Below are positions 1 through 18,100 of a DNA stretch of 64,000 nt, one piece after another. Within the stretch, counting starts at the first letter, position 1; each line of letters begins with the position of its first letter. A program made the translations under genes and the position numbers. Source of the DNA: Ficedula albicollis (taxonomy: Eukaryota > Chordata > Aves > Passeriformes > Muscicapidae); NCBI RefSeq assembly GCF_000247815.1, contig NC_021673.1:43852706-43916705 (forward strand), written 5' to 3'. Under the pieces are notes generated by a model. That model was given only the letters and a program-made list of their open reading frames with translations. It was not told the DNA's origin and searched no databases.

Positions 1-1265
1 CAAGGTCTCCAGACACTTGAACATGGCTTTTAGTCCCAATTTGCATAGTTTCTGATTTTTTTTCCCCTTAGCATTTATATCCCTTCCTATCAATCATGTG
101 TTTGAACTCTATTTCGAAGGATACATAAATAGCTCAAGACAGCGCTGTATACTTCTAAGGGTTTGGGTATGCCTAATGCTGGCTGAAAGCAGCACTAACC
201 ATGTAAAGAGTTAAAGCACACATTTTTAACAACATAAGCATATAAGTGTATTAGACAACACATATTTGAGTATGTATATGACTATGTAAAGGTCTCACAG
301 GCTTCATTTTTAAAAGTATCTATTTCCTCCTCCAATTTATATTTGACTGAAGTAATTTGCTTTTAAATTACCAGATACCTCAGACTTACAAGATTTCTCC
401 ATTCAATGTGAAGAAAATTATCTCCTGCCAAGAAACTACAGGAGGAAACTACAGGAAATTACATGGATGCTGACACTGAAATTTGTAAACATTATTTTAT
501 GATGCAAAGACTAAATTGAGCAGTTCAGTGTTTCAGATGAACTGATTTTTATGTCATGCTCTTTTACTTGATTTAATAGTGGAAATTATATGCTGCATAG
601 TTTAAGAACTGGAGTTAACCTCAGGTCTTGACACAGAATCTTCTGTTTAAGGGCAACTTAAACATTCTGAAAAGCAAGCATACTGAAATACATGCCAACA
701 ATTTCCATCTTGTTAATACATCACAAATTACTGTAACTGTGCCTACAGGGCAACTACAGTGTTTGACATCTGAAGCATCCAACTACTCCAGGTCAGTACT
801 TAAAAAACGTGGAAGTTTTTTAGAAAACAATTTAGTGTTTGAACAGCAATTTGTGAAGTCTTTCAAACACTGACATTCTTGTGTTCTAACCAGAACACAT
901 CCTTTGAGCATATACCTGAAATTATACATAACTATTAGTGCAATTATTTTCATGTATTTTACACTCAAGACTGTGCAAGCAATTTTGTACATTCCCAACC
1001 AATTGCGATAGCAGACTGCTTTTAAATGTCAGGATCTGACCTACTTCAATTAATTGGGAATGTAATTATTTCAACTGGCATTGGGTATAGAGTACAGGGT
1101 ATAGCACGGCAAAAGCATTTCTGCATGTTTCTGGGGAATACTACACTTGGGACATTAAAAAATGAGACAAACAACTCTTGGTCAGAAATAAAAACAAACG
1201 TATGACTACAATTTAAATCAAATGTCTGTAATTTTAAAATCAGAAGGAGGACCCAGAGTTATACA
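1..1265. other. Intergenic, downstream of RPL14
   Basis: AT-rich sequence beyond the 3' end of RPL14. I see no exon with plausible splice sites, no RNA gene and no recognisable repeat. The short open frames here have no family resemblance. Confidence 0.6.
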
Positions 1266-1281
1266 TAATGAGAAATTCATT

Positions 1282-4714
<3,433 letters not shown>

Positions 4715-4751
4715 TCAAGGCTTTGAGAGCCTTTAGAAGAGCTCCCCAAAA

Positions 4752-5070
4752 ATCACAGATGGTTTGGGTTGGACAGAGACCTTAGAGATCACCTAGAGCC
4801 ACCCCCCCTGCTGTGGCAAGGACATCTTCACCAGGTTGCCCAGAGCTCCATCCAACCAGGTCCTTAGCACTTCCAGGGATGGGGCACTACAATTTTTCTA
4901 GACAACCTGTTTCAGTGCCTGAACACCCCCACAGTACAGAATTTTTTCCTACTCTCTAATCTAAACCTACTACCTTTCGGTTTGAAGCCATTCCCCCCTT
5001 CCCTGTCACCACATGCTCCTGTGGATAGTCCTACCCCATCTTTCCTCTAAGTTCCCTTCAGCTCCTGGAA
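4752..5070 (-). repeat. CR1-type LINE fragment in RPL14 intron 1
   Basis: It starts on the plus strand with ATCACAGATGGTTTGGGTTG, then GAGATCACCTAGAGCCACC and CCAGGGATGGGGCACTAC. This is a minus-oriented 3' piece of CR1. The right border next to the C-run block is approximate. Confidence 0.8.
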
Positions 5071-5084
5071 AGCTTTCCAAGCGC

Positions 5085-5135
5085 ACGAAACCCCTACGCC
5101 TGAGCAAAGGGCCCCCGCTCCCGCCGCGCTCCGCG
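5085..5135. other. GC-rich flank on the exon 2 side of the C run
   Basis: CpG-rich sequence (CCCGCTCCCGCCGCGCTCCGCG at its end) lies between the CR1 fragment and the C run. Read on the minus strand it should lie just inside RPL14 intron 1 or at the end of exon 1. I see no ATG followed by a donor in it. Confidence 0.5.
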
Positions 5136-5699
<564 letters not shown>

Positions 5700-5800
5700 T
5701 GCGCGGGGCGGGGCGGGGCGGGGACGCGCGCCGTGGCCGTGGCGCCGCCGCGCGCATGCGCTGTGCTGTCCCGGCGCCGGGCGCGTTCGCGTCCGTCCCC
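5700..5800 (-). promoter_or_regulatory. RPL14: CpG-island promoter of RPL14 with GC boxes
   Basis: Dense CpG sequence with a tandem GGGGCGGGG array at 5704-5722 (Sp1-type GC boxes) and a GCGCATGCGC palindrome near 5751-5760, which resembles an NRF1 site. It lies directly upstream of RPL14 in transcription direction. The start site itself cannot be placed because of the adjacent C run. Confidence 0.6.
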
Positions 5801-6131
5801 ATTGCTGTCCGTGTTTCCTGTGCCTGTGCCGCTCTTTCGGGTCTTTTCCAGAATAATCAGTTCTTCCATAACCACCTGCGGGTCCCACCCTCCTCCATAG
5901 GCACTGCATTAAACTGTCCCTCTCTGCGGTCCTCCGTGAGCCCGCCCTGTTGTGCCAAGTGTGGGATACACCGAGATTGCCTTAAGTCAATGTTCTTTGA
6001 TCTGACAGGTTGTATACTTCGTGCCGCTTTCGGCTGGTATGGAGTGAATGCCTTCTCTTTACCATCATAGCAACACACTTCTTGCTTGAGCCACATATCT
6101 TGTCAATCATAAAATTATTAGCTTGAGGATA

Positions 6132-6690
6132 TGTGCTGGGTTTAGCTGAGGTAATTTTCTTCACAGTGGCTGGTACGGGGCTGTGTTTTGGATTTGTGCT
6201 GAACACAGGCTGATAATACGGAGGTGTGTTTGTTGTTGCTGAGCAGGGCTTGCACAGAGCCAAGGCCTTTCCTGCCAGGCTGGCCGGGAATTTGGGAGTG
6301 CGTGGGAGGCTGGGACAGGTGACCCAGACTGACCTAAGGGACATTCCAGACCTTGTGGCATCGTGCTCAGTTTATTAAGTGGGGGAAGAAAGAAAGGAGG
6401 GGACATTTGGAGTGATGGTGTTTGTGTGCTCCCGAATCACCACTAGGTGTGATGGAGCCCTGCTCTCCTGGAGATGGCTGAACAGCAGCCTGCCCATGAG
6501 GAACAGTGAATTAATTATTTGTTTTCATTAACTTGTGTGTGTGGTTTTTAATTTTCCTATTAAACTGTCTTTATCTCAACTCATGAGTTTTACAGCTTTT
6601 ATCCTTCCATTCTCACCCTGATCCTGCTGGGGGGGAGTGAGCGAGTGGCTGCCCGTGGGGCTTGGTTGCTGGCTGGGGTGAAACGACCAC
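6132..6690 (+). mobile_element. Avian ERVL-like LTR (probable solo LTR)
   Basis: The sequence begins TGTGCTGGGTTTAGCTGAGG and follows a common bird LTR layout: a 'GGGGCTGTGTTTTGGATTTG' block, a GTTGTTGCTGAG block, CTATTAAACTGTCTTTATCT (with an ATTAAA poly(A) signal at about 6560), then AGTGAGCGAGTGGCTG and a GGCTGGGGTGAAACGACCAC end. No internal retroviral sequence is attached. The family resemblance is from memory of avian LTRs, the ends are approximate and I found no clear target-site duplication. It separates the ENTPD3 3' end from the RPL14 promoter. Confidence 0.75.
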
Positions 6691-7044
6691 CGCTTCTAAG
6701 CCTAATCAGCAGGAAAGGAGACCTTATCAGTGGAACAGGCAGCTTATTTACATACATACGTATATATAAAATATATTACCAAAAAAAAGAAAAAGAAGAT
6801 TGGCTTGCTTTTTACCATCAGGATTTTCCTGCTGAGAACATGGCATTCAGGAGATAATGAGTCCTGTCCACTTCAGAACCTGGATCAGTTTTCCATCTTG
6901 CAAATTTCCACTCCCTAGAACAACATTTCAGAGATTTCTTACCCCTCTATTAACAATAAATTTTCTACCAGCATGAAAATACTGGTAGAGGGGGGGAAAA
7001 ACATCCTAAAAATAAAAAGTACACTTGGCTTAACTTTTCACAGT

Positions 7045-7050
7045 TTTATT
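7045..7050 (-). terminator. ENTPD3: Candidate distal ENTPD3 poly(A) signal
   Basis: AATAAA on the minus strand about 1.9 kb after the ENTPD3 stop, in an AT-rich setting. Further AATAAA copies on this strand at 7815-7825 and 8869-8874 could serve shorter 3'UTR forms. Which is used cannot be told from sequence. Confidence 0.4.
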
Positions 7051-8952
7051 AATCTTAATAAGCAGGCACTGAAGAGTATAAAAAGATAAATAACCTCTGG
7101 TTTGCACACATTCCCAAGTGTTGTCAACTTCCCTGTTTCTCCCAGAGATCCTTTTGGTTCTAGACAGCAGCACAGGGATCTGGCCTGTTGATCTGGTTCC
7201 AGCTCACACTTGGGGAAGGAGTCTGCCGTGGTCACTGAAGCTGCTTGGCTGGAAGTTCAACACCCTCAGCTTTCTCACCTGAAACTGCCAGGAGAGGTAC
7301 AACAGAGCATGTAGGTATCCTGGTGACACTGAGGGAGACTATATACATAAGAACAAGAGGAGACTACTAAAAAAGCAAAGCAGGTGGCTCACGGGGGGAA
7401 TTTTATTTTTTGAACAGATACTGGGCCTATCCAAGTACATCTGGAAGTCCAGATGTTTTTTGAACAAATTTACTTGTTCTTTAGCTGACAGCTCTACAGA
7501 GACTAACTTCCAAGTGTGTTCCATTTGTGTAAAACCACATTTGAATGGCCCTGCCACTCACCAAGCAAATGTTTTGTAGGGCAAGTAAATATTCCAGAAT
7601 ACAATCTTCCACAGAAATTTGGCAACTAAAGAAAACATTTTAATGCTCTCATCCAACTGTCTGGGATTTTTTTCACCCGTAACTGCAGTTTCAGATCCAT
7701 CACATGAAATATCTCATGCCAGCCTCTGTAATGTCCATGCACTCTGAAGTAAATTTTATACTTTATCAAATATAACTTTGATGCCACAGAGCTCTTCATC
7801 ATCTTATAATACCTTTTATTTTATTGCTACTCCAGTAAAACTGACAAGACTTAGCGTTATATCAATAGAGAAGGGACAAAGCCCTATTGATCTGCTTGAA
7901 AAATCACTTCTTTTTCCGTTTGAAAAGATATGTAGCTTCCTTCAAATCATCTGCCAGCCTTTGAAAAAAATACAAAAGAAAACAACCCCAACCCCACAAC
8001 CAAACATAAGTAAAAAGGTGATTTAGAAACAAAAGACTGAAATTAAAACCATTATTTATGGGTAAAAATACTGGCCACTGTTCTCTTATCTATCCCCTAA
8101 TTAATACTGGGTATAGATGAAGCTGAGATAGTCCTGTGAGGTTTGTTGAAGAATGCCTGGGCTTTCAAGGAAGCCAGCTGTTTGCTGCCTGAAGGCAGCA
8201 GCACTTTTAGGAAAGATCTGGAGTCAATATGTTTGGCAGAAGCATCTTCCAGGTGGACCCCAGTGCTGCTGAAGGACAGTGGAAAGGCTGCCATGACTGC
8301 AACTCCAGTAAAGCCTTCCTGAACCCACACAGAAAAGGTGTTTTGCTGGCCTGGAGAATGACAGGCTCAGGTGTTGACAGTTTATTACACCTTTTTGTGA
8401 TGGGGATCAATCCATTTGGAACAGCAATAAAAACAATTCTATCATGGCTCTTCCTTTCAGTTCTTGTCAATATCCAGTGCTTGTTCCAGTTTCAGAAATT
8501 AGATTATTTCAGGGCTTTTAGTGTCAGCACTGCACACAAGGACAGTTAATGTCCTCACCTCCCACAGTTGCTACTGGCTTGTTTAATTTTATCTTAAACA
8601 ATTGCCACTGAGATCAAATCCATCACTACTTGAGTTTACCAGTTAGCACAGAGTTAATGAACAAAAAAAATAATGCATATCTGGCAGGAAAAGGCAAATA
8701 ATCCCTTATAAAGCAAAGTGACAAGTTTTCTTTGCTACGCACTGGACAAATTAGGTTTAGAGAAACAATTACCAAAATATTTCAAAAACACTCCAATTCA
8801 CCATATCACAGATTCCTTTGTACCTCTTCTCTATTTATGCTTCTGGTCCAGAAGTCATTTCTGTTGTATTTATTTTTGAAAAATTGGGGGCAAAATAGAG
8901 TTCTGCTTAACAGCACTATAAAAATTTTTGTTTTGCCTTCAGCCAAGTTCAT
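7051..8952 (-). other. ENTPD3: Probable ENTPD3 3'UTR and flank
   Basis: AT-rich, non-repetitive sequence downstream of the ENTPD3 stop codon. I see no other gene. Its assignment as 3'UTR is inferred from the poly(A) signals at 8869, 7815-7825 and 7045. Confidence 0.45.
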
Positions 8953-9186
8953 TCATTCTGGAATAAATACATGTTCAACACGAGGGACGTTCTTCCGATG
9001 GTGCGATACAATACACAAGTAGACGAGGAAGAGGAGACACAGCAGCGCCATAGCTGTGAGGAAGACGAGGAGCCCAGCAAACAGGGAAGGTTTCAGAGGC
9101 AACTGGATCAGCTTTCCTTCTGCTGGAATCATGTTGGTGAGGCTTAACATGTAACCGAGTGACCACGCTATACTGCTGTTACCAAC
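8953..9186 (-). CDS. ENTPD3: ENTPD3 last coding exon, ACR5 and C-terminal anchor
   Basis: 234 bp: 77 codons plus stop, with acceptor ATTTCAG. It begins [18 protein letters not shown] (ACR5), followed by a 28-residue hydrophobic segment and a short basic cytoplasmic tail. Confidence 0.97.
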   Translation of the reverse strand, partial: VGNSSIAWSLGYMLSLTNMIPAEGKLIQLPLKPSLFAGLLVFLTAMALLCLLFLVYLCIVSHHRKNVPRVEHVFIPE

Positions 9187-12100
9187 CTGAAATAAAGACA
9201 CAATTCAGTCAGTGAAAGAGGACTCCAAAAGCTCAACTGCTGTGAACTGCAGCTGTCCTTTAAATTAGCAAGGAGAAATCTTTAGTGGAATATACAAAGA
9301 AGATACAGAACCATTTTAAATTACCCTTTTTTCTGTAGTTCCAGAGGATGGTAATAAAAATGGTCACTGGGCTAAAGAAGTGAGGCACAGGTATTGGATG
9401 GGTACAAAGATGTGTGGTCTATATGCAGACAGCCAGTTCTGGAATTTTCTGTGCAAGAAACACATTTTAAACAAATAAAAAAAACCCCATGACTACTATG
9501 CCGATTCCTAAAATTAGCCACTCACTTTAGCCAAATCCCAGGATGTCATTTGAGTTCAAGCTAACAAAAAAAACCCCCACAAATAGTCTCACCAACATGG
9601 ACAAAGAGGAAGCCAGGATAAAGTTCCCAAAGCAGGAACTCTATTTATAATTTTTATTCTGTGTTTAGTTTTGTGCCTGCAAATGAACCAAAGCTAGGCT
9701 CTTCCATTTAAAAAATAAACATAAATTAAAAACTACTTCAAAATGGATGAAACAATAGTGAAGGGAATATGTTTCTATTTGCTTCATGGTCCTGCTTTGC
9801 TATCTTTCCCCACCTCTAGTTTAAGCAACAGAGTTTACCAGTTTTCCACTGACCCTTTCATTAAGTCATCATCCTGGCACTTGATAAGCACAGGATCAAA
9901 AGGTAGAGTGTCCTTTGTCTTCCTCTCATCATGAGGTTTAAAACTTTTAATCTTTGCAAATCATCTAGCTCTGGATCTTGCCCAGATCTTAGCATTAGGC
10001 CAAGGTTATTTTCATTGGTTGTGTTCACTAATTAAAAGGAAATATATACTCCTAGCATAGACAAAATCCCACCCTCCAGTCATAGTGAGACTGTGCTGTT
10101 ATCTCTGGGGCAGCTTAGCTGATCAGCCAACATTAGATCTTACAATTTGTCTAGGGGCAGATCTAATTAATAGAATGTAGTTTTGCTTTTTGGAGTTTCA
10201 TGATTACCCTAGTGTAAAATCTAGGAAACAAAGGTAATAATTTTAAATTAGCCTTTTGGGGTTTTGTTTTGCTCAGTATTTTTATAGTCTTGGCTAAATA
10301 CAGGAAAATCTTGCTGTTTCTGGCTGCTCCTATTTGCTAGGGACAGTACAATAAATATTTAAATACCAAGACAAATCCACACCCTACCCCCATGCCCAGT
10401 CCAGATTAAGATCTCAAAGTAAACTCTATGCTGTTTTCCTGGTGGAACAGCTAAACATTGGACATTCCTCCAGAGCTGCTAATGATTGTCCACCAGAGGT
10501 CAAAATAAGGCAAGAAAATCCTACTTGATTCCTTAGTGCAAGAGTAATGGATATGACTGTTCAGAAAACATTGCTTTTGATTTCTCATTCACAGCTTGCC
10601 AGCATCCCCTGCATCTAAGAGGATTTAAGAATACACCATGAAGATCTACAACCTATTCTTTTGTTGGTTTTGCATGCAGTGCTGAAGCATTTCCAAACTA
10701 TATGGACATTAGGAGACAGTCTGGGATAGGGTTTTAGAGTAAGGCTTTGTGCAGCAGCAGAGAGGAAAATAAATGCATCTATTGCACAGATACTGTAAGC
10801 CTTCTCTCTCTGTCAACTGAAAGGCAATACCCCATCAAAATACATTCTTATTCCAGAGAGCCAGATTATGGCACAGATGGGTGATCTGGGTGAGGATGAA
10901 AACTGTGCCAGTTGCATCATCACTCACTGACTACAAACTGCTTTGCCAGTTCCTCCAAGGCTCTGCCAGGAGACAGCAAAGCAGAGTTCTGCTCTCAGGG
11001 TTAGCTCAAACTGACCTTGACTGGTGAGGTGCTTTAGGCAGATCACTGCCTAGAGCAAAATACTGGGAAAATATTTAAAACACAAGTGTTTGATGCTTAG
11101 AGCTCTTTAAAAAGATCTATGTAGCATCTCCAAGTAATGCTGTGACCTCTGAAAACAGGCTGAGATTGCTCCTGAGGTTTGAAAAGTGGCTTTGTCTTAT
11201 GCCAAACATTTGACATTTATTGTCATTTATTAAGGCTGTTTATAACCATTCTGTTTTTGCAGGCTGCTGTATCTTCTGTCTCCTCCTCGACCTCTTTGGA
11301 TTAAAATGACAGTAAGAGAAAATTATTATTACTCACCTCCTTTTGAAAATGTATCTGTGGCCAAGTTTCTGCATTGAAGTTGTAACCATGTACAAGCAAG
11401 TAATAAATGAAATTGGCTGAGAAACAGTAGGATCTAGCATATATTTCTTCAAATTTAGGCAGCATAAACGGGAGCTGAAAGCAAAAGGTTATAAAAAAAA
11501 AACCAAACATGTTAATTATGGAAAAGGCAAATGCTTTGGGATTTTGTAACTAGAGAATATTTGGGTTCTAATTAGTAACATTTTCCAGAAACACCAGGTA
11601 AAGAGGTAGATACAGGGATTCAGAAGGACTCTAAAAGTGACATAGCTTATGTAGTAAACAATGAAAATAAACATAAAACTGCACATTGAAGATTGAGGAT
11701 GTTATGGTTTCTAAAATTTCCATGTCATCTCTAAAGCATGGTTAGAAATGTGAAATGAAATTTTGAAACCTATTCCAAGTGTTAAGCATGACAGAAATAC
11801 TACATGGTTTGAAGCACAGTGGAAAAACAAATACTGGGTTGGAACAGACCTTCTGAAAGGTTCTGAATACATTGCCATTCCGTATTATTTTTATATCCCT
11901 CTTTTAGAGGTTTAAAATGGAAAAGAAAAATGCCAACAACACCAAAAACTAACCCACCCACTTACCTGTGCCCAGCTCTGTGAACAGAAAAACCACATAC
12001 TTGAATTGAAGTCATCTAGGGAAAAGTGCCCAGATAAATTCAAAGCATTAATTGTATAGTAGAATCCAGAGAAAGCCTATAGAAAAGGAGTGGATGACAG

Positions 12101-15100
12101 GTTACTTTCAGAACTACAGAAATCCAAAGCAAGCCAATTCAAAAAGAAACACACTGTGTCTGCAAACCTACCACAAAATTCCCTTTTGCTTTTGGCTGAT
12201 GTATTCCATTAAATGGACAGTCCTCTCTGTCTCTGCAAGCAGTGAAGTTAAACAATAAAGAAACCATCTCCTGGCACAGACCTGGGTCTCCTGTTCCATG
12301 GAAATTCACAAGCTGGTTTGGGTAGTAATTTGCTGGTCTCAGGGACTGTGTACAAAGGCTGCCAAGGAAGTACTTCATCGTTAATGCTGTGTTATAGTTT
12401 TGAGGGTAACAGGGATTATCCACACTGGCACTGGTGTTTGATTTCTGGGGGGAAAAAGATTCAAACAGAAACAGACAAGAAAGCCCAAACAATAAATATT
12501 AGTCAAAACCAAGAAGAACCTAATTTGGCATCAACTGCAGGAATCTTTTCAAACTGCAGATGCATGTATTTTTGTTTACTGACACAACTGGTTAGCACAA
12601 CACTGTTGATCACTGTAATTCATAGGAACTCCTTTCTCCGGAAGTCATTGGCAAGATCAGCAAAATATTTACAAGGCCTTTTTGTCAAATGGCACAGAAC
12701 TCTCATTAATTTTTAACAAATATTAAGTTCTTTGTATGAAACCTAAGTGTGTTTGGCCACAACAAAGCACAGCTGAGCTCTAACTGGAGTCTCCAGACTC
12801 CAGCAAAGGGAAGAGAGCACAAGCCTAAGACCCTGCTCAGACAATTACTGAACACTTGCAAGAACAACATAGCAAAGGGTCTTAAACAGACCTGGAGCAG
12901 CAATGCTAAAAGCCTTTTCTCAGCTTCATCTCTCCCATAGCACTGGTAGCTGTGAGTGTAGACATTGTAGTTGTAACCATACAACTTCACTTGCAAGGTG
13001 CTATTGAAGTGCTCCTCAGGGTCCTCAGGGATAAATGAAATTTGAGTGGAAGCTCCTCCAAGGTCCAGTGCACCCATAGTCTCTTTTCTGTAAGGATGGA
13101 CCCATGTCCTCCAGAGGTTTCTCTACATGTAAAAATTTAAAAAGGAGAATTAGAAATATCATCTGCTTGTTCTCCCCTCAAGCTTTTCTACTCTTTATCT
13201 CTCAAAACTTCCCCCTTGTCTGTCCTGCACTCTTTCAAAAAAAAAAAAAAAAGATGAGGAAAACATGCAGATGTTTTTACGTAAGAGGGATGTACTTACA
13301 GAGAGTGAAATGATTTTGAAAAATGGGAAAATGAATGCAGCATAGTGTTCAACTCAATAGGACAGCACAATGATCAAAGCATAGGACTAGCCAGAGCAAT
13401 GAATATCCTAGAACACAAGGAATTAAAGTTCAGATACCCATGAGAACTTAAGCAAATCTGGATGGAAATAGTATCAAGATTTGCTTGTTTCAAGGCAAGA
13501 AGAAATATTAAAGGTGTAGAATACTAAGAGATCACAGAGATAGAGAGTGAAAAGAGAGTGAAAATAGAGTGAAGAATGCAACAAACTCAGATGAAACTCT
13601 ATCAAAGTCAAAAGAACAAGGACCTTTAATTTGCACATTTCCTCCACTGAAACTGCAGTCTGGTCCATTCAGATGGCATTTTTCTCTATTACCCAAAATA
13701 CCGCCTGAATTCTGTATTTGAGATACATAGTCACAGTGCCAAATATAGATTTTCTATGATTATCTATGTCAATATTTACCCAATGGGCATGATGAGATGA
13801 ATGTATACACAAAGAAGGGAAACTATGAGGTTTATGGGCTAGCAAATATACTCACAATAAAATTCTACGGTGAAAAATTCCCATAAACAATCCCTCACAG
13901 AATTTGACTGTTAGCCCATTGTCACAAGAAAAGTCAGAATTTCTCTCTTCTACTAGTGATATTCCACACATATTTCTTCACAGAACTCTCTGAACTGAAC
14001 TGGTTTCACAGCATCTTGCAGTCCATTTTTATGAATTTGCCATATGGAATTTGATATTTGGATTATTAAAATTCATGTGGTAGAAGACTGGCACCACCTT
14101 GAAGTTCATGATGCCATCTTTGTTGCATGAAATGCACACAACAACAAAAATTCCTACAGAATGGGTGATTCCAATACTTGCTTTCTTAACATTGCACGTT
14201 CACCATGAGCTATCACTCACAGCACCAACGAGTAATTCCTTCTTATTTAATGGCTATGATCTGATAGGAACCATTCAGTCAGAACAGCCAGAAATACTCA
14301 GCAGCACTAGTTGAAATTCATTTCAGCCTAGTGAGACAATCTGGCAGAAGTGCTGTTGGTGCTGAGGGTAGCACGCTCCTGCCACAAATGCAGATGAGCG
14401 TTTGTGGATCATCCTGGTACGGCTTTTACTCTGAATTAAATCACACTGAATACCTGTACCTAAAAAGGGATCTTCCAACACATCTGACTCCCTCTCTGCT
14501 ATGAGGCTCCTGCCTGACCCTATTCCAACTTTGAGAATATCATGAGCATGTTTGTATTGGTATTACTTGGTCTGCACAAGACAGTTGGTCTACTGCTCGT
14601 AGCCTGCAGCTTTTCAGCTGTCTTGGAATAAGCTGTGTATAAATGATTTCTGGCTCAGCTGGGGCATATTTGATCACCTTCAGTGCTTCAAGCAGTCTTG
14701 TCTGTTCAAGACAAGTGAGCCAACACCGCCAAACAATTTGGAGACCCCTAAGCCAGGCAGGTCCTTCACCAGTAGGGCAGCAGGGACAGCAAAAAGGCAG
14801 AAGAAAAGATCTTTAGCTGGCACCACTGTCAAGACAATCAACACCTGTCACACTTAACATACCGATGCATTTAAGAGTGATCTAACTTCTTAGTTTTAGG
14901 TAAGGCAGCCAACGTCATTTAGAGAAGAGCTCTTTTTTGTGGATCAATGATTTTACCTTTGCCATATCCCATTCCCATATCAACATGTTCTTTGATTTAT
15001 ATTTGCCCTTTTACTGCCACAAAATGACCCTATTAGGGACTTCAGGGGAAAACAGAGGTTGCAACTATGACACTTTCACAGGCATGTCTTCTCAAACTTC

Positions 15101-18100
15101 TCATTTATAAGAGAGAAACAGTGAAAAGAAAATCATGCAGTTTTTCCACACACCTCTAAGAAATTTCCCATTAAATAGTTGGCCGTTATCCATCCATACA
15201 GCCCTTCCTCTGGCCCGGTTATGATCTGTGCACCCCTAAATTCAAAAGGCTGTGCTCTGAAGTAGCTGTGAATGCTTGCAAGGACTTCATTGGCTGCCGA
15301 TTCATTTTGCAACCTAAGCAATTCACAAAACATGAGACACTGAGCATCTGGAAAGGCAATTTCATGTTTATTGTTCTCTGACTAGCAATTCAAGAAAACT
15401 CCTACAATCACCTAATAAATGAAATAGACATTGTTTCACTAAAGGGTAAGCTTGTGATAGGGAACAGCCAGTATCCAGCATTATTTCAGCAAGCAACTCC
15501 CTCAGTCTGTACCAACTTCACTCTTTTTCATGCAAGTCCATGGGTGGATTTTTTTTCTCCTTATATACACCTTTATTCTTAATTAACTGAGTGTTTATAT
15601 GACAACTTCTGATTAAAACCATCCTGGAATCTGTCTTTCAGCTCTGTTTAGCCACAGAACAAATATGATAAAGCCAGTTTGTGCCAGGGCTAAAGCCACA
15701 GACTGACCCCAAAAGCTGCGTCACATCAGATCACATCCACACTCAGAATGCAGTGTCCAGCTTCAATCTGCCTTTGCTGCTCATGGATGTGCACAAACAC
15801 TATCTGTTTACATAACACTGTATTTTGTGAGAGATGTGAAAGAGAAAGTTAAACTCTTGCCTTCTCCAAAATAAAGCAAGTTTCTTTTCAATACAGCATA
15901 ACAGAGGGGTTTTATGCAGGCACGCTTTCCCTATCAAAAAAGTTAATTAAATTATATTGGCTGGGCTCCATTTCCTTTTGAGATGGCCAATTTCCAGTGG
16001 GTAAAAATGCATCCAGTACATTTTTCACATTCTGTTTTCACAGAATGCTATGCTAGTATGCATACAGAGTAGTTCAAGTTTCTGTCATACCTCAGCAGTC
16101 TCATGCCAGCTGTAGCCCCCAGATAAACAGAAGTGTTTTTATGCAGATGGACTGGTATTCTCTCCTTGACTTTATTCAGACAGTCATCAAGAGGCTTGGC
16201 AAGAGCTCCAGGGCTGCTCTCATAGCTGGATATACCAGGGCCTAAAAGAGAACAAGGAGATAGATTTCATCCTGCTTTGCCAACTACAAATTAGCCCAAT
16301 TAGCAAACAGGTGTTAAGAGAAAGACATTTCCCCCTTCATCCCCCCTGCTATAACTGCACATAAGGGTAGGAAGGCTGAAAACTAGGAGCACTTATGGAA
16401 TAAACAATGTGGTGCCTGTGCATTTCAAGATGCACAGAAATGGCTCTTGAATTCATAGAGGTACAAGTCTGGTCTGGTGCATGAACTAGTAAACAGCTTT
16501 CCAAATTTCCAAAGCTTTCAAAGAGCAGAAATATTTGAACAATTAACATCAAAGTCTTGCCTTGCTCAACACTCCAAGGACCATCAGGATCTCAACTTGT
16601 TCAGGCTCAACTTGGGTGAAAATAAAACATTCCTTACTAAAATTCCCCAGCTGAGGAACTTGCACTGGGAGTAATTCAAGCACTCCCATGAAGCCAGTGC
16701 CTTGCAGAGAACAACTGCCAGGACTCCATCCATCTACCTCAGCAATGTCTTGCACAACCTGGTCCCAAGCTAAGCAAAGAGGGGCTCTTACCCAGTTGAA
16801 ATGAGAAACCATTTATGTTTAGTCACATTGCATTGATAGAAAAAAAATTATGTAAGCCTTTACAGATTCCACACTCCAGAACTCCTTTTTTAGACTGTGT
16901 GAATTTAAGCATAGACTTTACCATGTCATCATTAGATGTTCACAACCCTGGTTTTCAAATAAGATCTTCTGAGAGTCTTAAGTCTAGCACAAACAGGCTT
17001 GAAGCTGGAAGGAAAGCTGCTACCAGAGGAAAACAGAGCAGCAACATCCTCAGCAGCTGCCATTGCCTCATACTTCTTTGGTGGCTGCAACTTCCCATCT
17101 TCCCGTTTTCAGACACAGCAGGTCACAATGAAAAAGTGGCAATGACCATTTTCTTCTGGACAACTGCCTGTTTTACCAATGCTTAGAGCCCTACCAGGTG
17201 AGATTAACTGCACTACAAAGAAAGGATTTGGATTTGGAGCTGGTTCCTAAGCACAAAGGCAGAGGTACTTAACAAAGGCAGAAATTAAGTCATAAAGCCA
17301 CCACATAATTCACGGAGTAGTTGATCATTTGACCTTCAAGTTCAGTAGGTATGCAAAAATCTGCCTTTTATTATGCCCAGAACCATCTCCCAACTTAAGT
17401 GCTGAAGACTATGGTTAGAGGGTCACTAAAGAAACACTGACAGATGTGTTCACCATCATCACCCACAGCTTAGCTGAGGACATCTCCCATGAACCAGCCC
17501 TCTGTCTCCTCCAATGCAGAGTTATCCAAGACTACAAGAGTGTACCCTGGTGATTTGGTACACTCAAGGATGAGTTGTTCCTGGCTGACCATGGCTAAGG
17601 ACATGAACCCAGACAGTTCACAGTACTAAATCCTCTGTTTCATAATTTATTTGTATTCCCCAGAGGTATAACAAAATCTAAACCAATTCAATCAAATTCA
17701 CAAAGCTGGTTTTTTTGGGACAAAGAATAATGCAGTTTCTCTGTGCATTTTTCTCTCACCAGAATTTCTACAGGGAAACATTCCTAATGAGTCAAGACAT
17801 GAATTAGCAGAGTGTACTCCTCACCTCAGCAGTTTGTAAGGACATTTCATCATTAGAGACATGGCAGTGCATTACTTCTGTTCATGTTACACTTGTTTTC
17901 CTTTCCTTGTTCTAGAATTGCTAGGAATGTCCACTCATATGTTTAACACGGAAGATAAAAATGCTGGTGCTGTTAAGAAAACATTGCCTTCTACTCCCTG
18001 TTACTCATGGGCTTCTGTGGCTGCATCTCCAGCATCTATTTCCAGACACAAAGAGGGATGCAAGACTTGGCAAGATCATGACTGAGAGAGAAGGGAAAGA

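Noticed and set aside
6055..6075. ATG-GTAAAG on the minus strand as RPL14 exon 1
   Set aside because: It has the right ATG-donor shape but lies in AT-rich DNA upstream of the GC-box promoter, with no pyrimidine-rich TOP start; exon 1 under the C run is more likely.
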